Source: Thermoplasmata archaeon (GTDB lineage Archaea > Thermoplasmatota > Thermoplasmata > Thermoplasmatales > Thermoplasmataceae). Taken from it: a stretch of DNA of 16,714 bases. Below the pieces are notes generated by a model. That model did not search any database. It saw only the letters and a program-made list of their open reading frames with translations, and was not told where the DNA came from. The DNA lies in the NCBI GenBank assembly GCA_021790415.1, contig JAJYDZ010000003.1, positions 1-16,714 on the forward strand. The letters run 5' to 3'. A program made the translations under genes and the position numbers. This document shows positions 15,288-16,714 of the stretch, piece after piece. Every line of letters begins with the position of its first letter. Positions within the stretch are counted from its first letter, which is position 1.

Positions 15288-16714
15288 TGTCAGCTACAAC
15301 CTTGCTCGTTGAAAGCTCCCTTGTACTTTCATTCTTCTTCATATTTCTCTTCCTGATGTATTACAAATATCTCTCGGTAAAGACAGAGGTTGATGTAGCA
15401 GCATTAAACGAGAATTATTACGATTATTCATCTTACCTCAGGGAAAAGAAAAAAGGTGGAGGCGCCATTTCTCCTCATTCCTTCATAATGAATGACAGCA
15501 AGAGCATTGGCATTCGTTATCTTATCACCAGCCTTATTTTCTTCTTCATTGCAGGAACTTTTGGTGTTATAATGAGGGTGAGCCTTGTGGAACCACAACC
15601 AACCTTATTTGCACACAGAGAAGTCATTTATGATATACTGACCACAGAACATGCAATTCTCATGATCTATATGTGGGCTATTGGAAGTGCCCTGGGTCTG
15701 GCTTATTATCTTATACCGAAGTTCATAAATATGAAATCAGACAGGTACGGAAACGCATCATCATGGGGATACTGGATATGGTTGATGGGTGGGCTTTTCA
15801 TACTCTTCTCTAGAACTTCAACCAGATGGTATTATTATCCGCCACTGGCACTACAGCTAAATCCATACGGGGCTGGCGCAATGAACTGGCTCGCAGTTAT
15901 AGGGCTTGAGTTCATTATGATCGGAGTCACCATTGCAGCAATCGTAATTGTCAGAAATATAATCTACGAGAGAAGTGATAGTATGCCTCTGTCCAAGATG
16001 CCGCTTTTCGTATGGTCCGTTCTTTTCACCCTGATCATGTTTCTTGCTTCAGCACCATTTCTCATGACAGCAATGGTCATGCTGTTCTATGATTTCTTCA
16101 ATCCGGTATTCTTTACAGGTTCAAGCTCTTCGCCACTATATTTCACAGAACTTTTCTGGGTCTGGGGCCACCCTATTGTATACATCGCCATCCTTCCTCA
16201 GTTTGGGCTCATATATGAGATAATTCCAAAATTCACAGGAAATAAGGTTTACAGTTACTCTTCAGGCGTTATAGCACTTGGGCTTCTCCTTCCACTCTCT
16301 GAGCTCGTCTGGGGCCACCACCTAATGGAATCTGGTCTTGGGATTGAATGGGGCCTGTTCTTCTCAACAGCTTCATTCTTAGTGGTTATACCTTCTGCAA
16401 TCACTGTTTTTAATTATATAGGAACCCTATGGACTTCGGAGAAAATCAGGCTTACGATACCAATGCTCTTCGTGATAAACGGCATAATGGACTTTGTGTT
16501 TGGAGGCATCACCGGTGTACTAACAGCAATTCTCCCCTTCAATGAACAGACACACGGGACTTACTGGGTTACAGGACATTTCCATTTTGTATTCATGGGG
16601 ATTACTGTGGGTATCGCATTTGCAGCCATCTACATGATATGGCCCTCACTTACAGGAGGGAGGATTTACAGCAGGAGGCTGGCAGGATGGCATTTCGCAT
16701 TTACATCTGTAGGA
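15287..16714 (+). CDS. coxA: Heme-copper oxidase subunit I, B-type-like (3' partial)
   Basis: 476 residues are visible; the frame runs off the right edge. This is the O2-reducing, proton-pumping subunit. Metal ligands are present: H122 in helix II for the low-spin heme, H295 and the cross-linking Y299 in GHPIVY, H344-H345 for CuB, and H431 and H433 (GHFH) for the high-spin and low-spin hemes. I297 replaces the A-type helix VI Glu, and T373 (in SAITVF) stands where A-type enzymes have the K-channel Lys. Both are B-type traits. Other stretches (MPLFVWSVL, GGITGV) look more A-type. An extra membrane helix (about 5-25) and a hydrophilic segment (about 27-75) precede canonical helix I. The ATG overlaps the subunit II stop (TGATG). 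A missing subunit III or fusion may lie beyond the edge. Confidence 0.94.
   Translation, partial: MSATTLLVESSLVLSFFFIFLFLMYYKYLSVKTEVDVAALNENYYDYSSYLREKKKGGGAISPHSFIMNDSKSIGIRYLITSLIFFFIAGTFGVIMRVSLVEPQPTLFAHREVIYDILTTEHAILMIYMWAIGSALGLAYYLIPKFINMKSDRYGNASSWGYWIWLMGGLFILFSRTSTRWYYYPPLALQLNPYGAGAMNWLAVIGLEFIMIGVTIAAIVIVRNIIYERSDSMPLSKMPLFVWSVLFTLIMFLASAPFLMTAMVMLFYDFFNPVFFTGSSSSPLYFTELFWVWGHPIVYIAILPQFGLIYEIIPKFTGNKVYSYSSGVIALGLLLPLSELVWGHHLMESGLGIEWGLFFSTASFLVVIPSAITVFNYIGTLWTSEKIRLTIPMLFVINGIMDFVFGGITGVLTAILPFNEQTHGTYWVTGHFHFVFMGITVGIAFAAIYMIWPSLTGGRIYSRRLAGWHFAFTSVG

Overview
The window looks like chromosome from a wall-less, acidophilic archaeon of the Thermoplasmata, most likely Thermoplasmatales (Thermoplasma/Ferroplasma/Cuniculiplasma-like). 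This rests on an archaeal AglB-type oligosaccharyltransferase, an archaeal S15 gene coupled to a RecJ-like DHH nuclease, an archaeal MBF1, a heme-copper oxidase, moderately AT-rich DNA with AGA/AGG/ATA codons, and TATA-like boxes placed so close to start codons that leaderless transcripts are expected. The genus is an inference. About 95% of the window is coding. No gap exceeds 130 bases, and I see no tRNA, rRNA, CRISPR array or insertion sequence.

Region 1 (1-6435, + strand): the 3' part of a very large aglB gene, open at the left edge, followed with an ATGA overlap by a small secreted, membrane-anchored protein. After the catalytic WWDYG motif and the usual C-terminal domain, AglB carries over 1000 extra residues of beta-rich modules. 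These hold about fifty N-glycosylation sequons and end in a second membrane anchor. Region 2 (6436-9574, - strand): an RNase H-fold (RuvC/YqgF-like) protein whose stop codon directly abuts the stop of region 1, then recJ with rps15 upstream of it (4-nt overlap), and a gamma-class carbonic anhydrase-like hexapeptide protein.

Region 3 (9680-14442, + strand): a 1220-residue alpha-helical/TPR-like protein of unknown function. It overlaps by 13 nt an M50 (site-2-protease-like) membrane metalloprotease, which is followed by the transcription factor aMBF1. Region 4 (14548-16714, + strand): the start of a terminal oxidase operon. It encodes a two-helix small membrane protein, a CuA-bearing subunit II and a heme-copper subunit I cut by the right edge. 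Start/stop overlaps link all three genes. Subunit I shows B-type signatures (Ile for the helix VI Glu, Thr for the K-channel Lys) and an extra N-terminal membrane segment.

Functionally the window combines cell-surface N-glycosylation, replication/translation housekeeping, a possible membrane-proteolysis module, and aerobic respiration. The least ordinary parts are the giant AglB tail with its coupled surface protein, the TPR-M50 gene pair, and the architecture of the oxidase operon.
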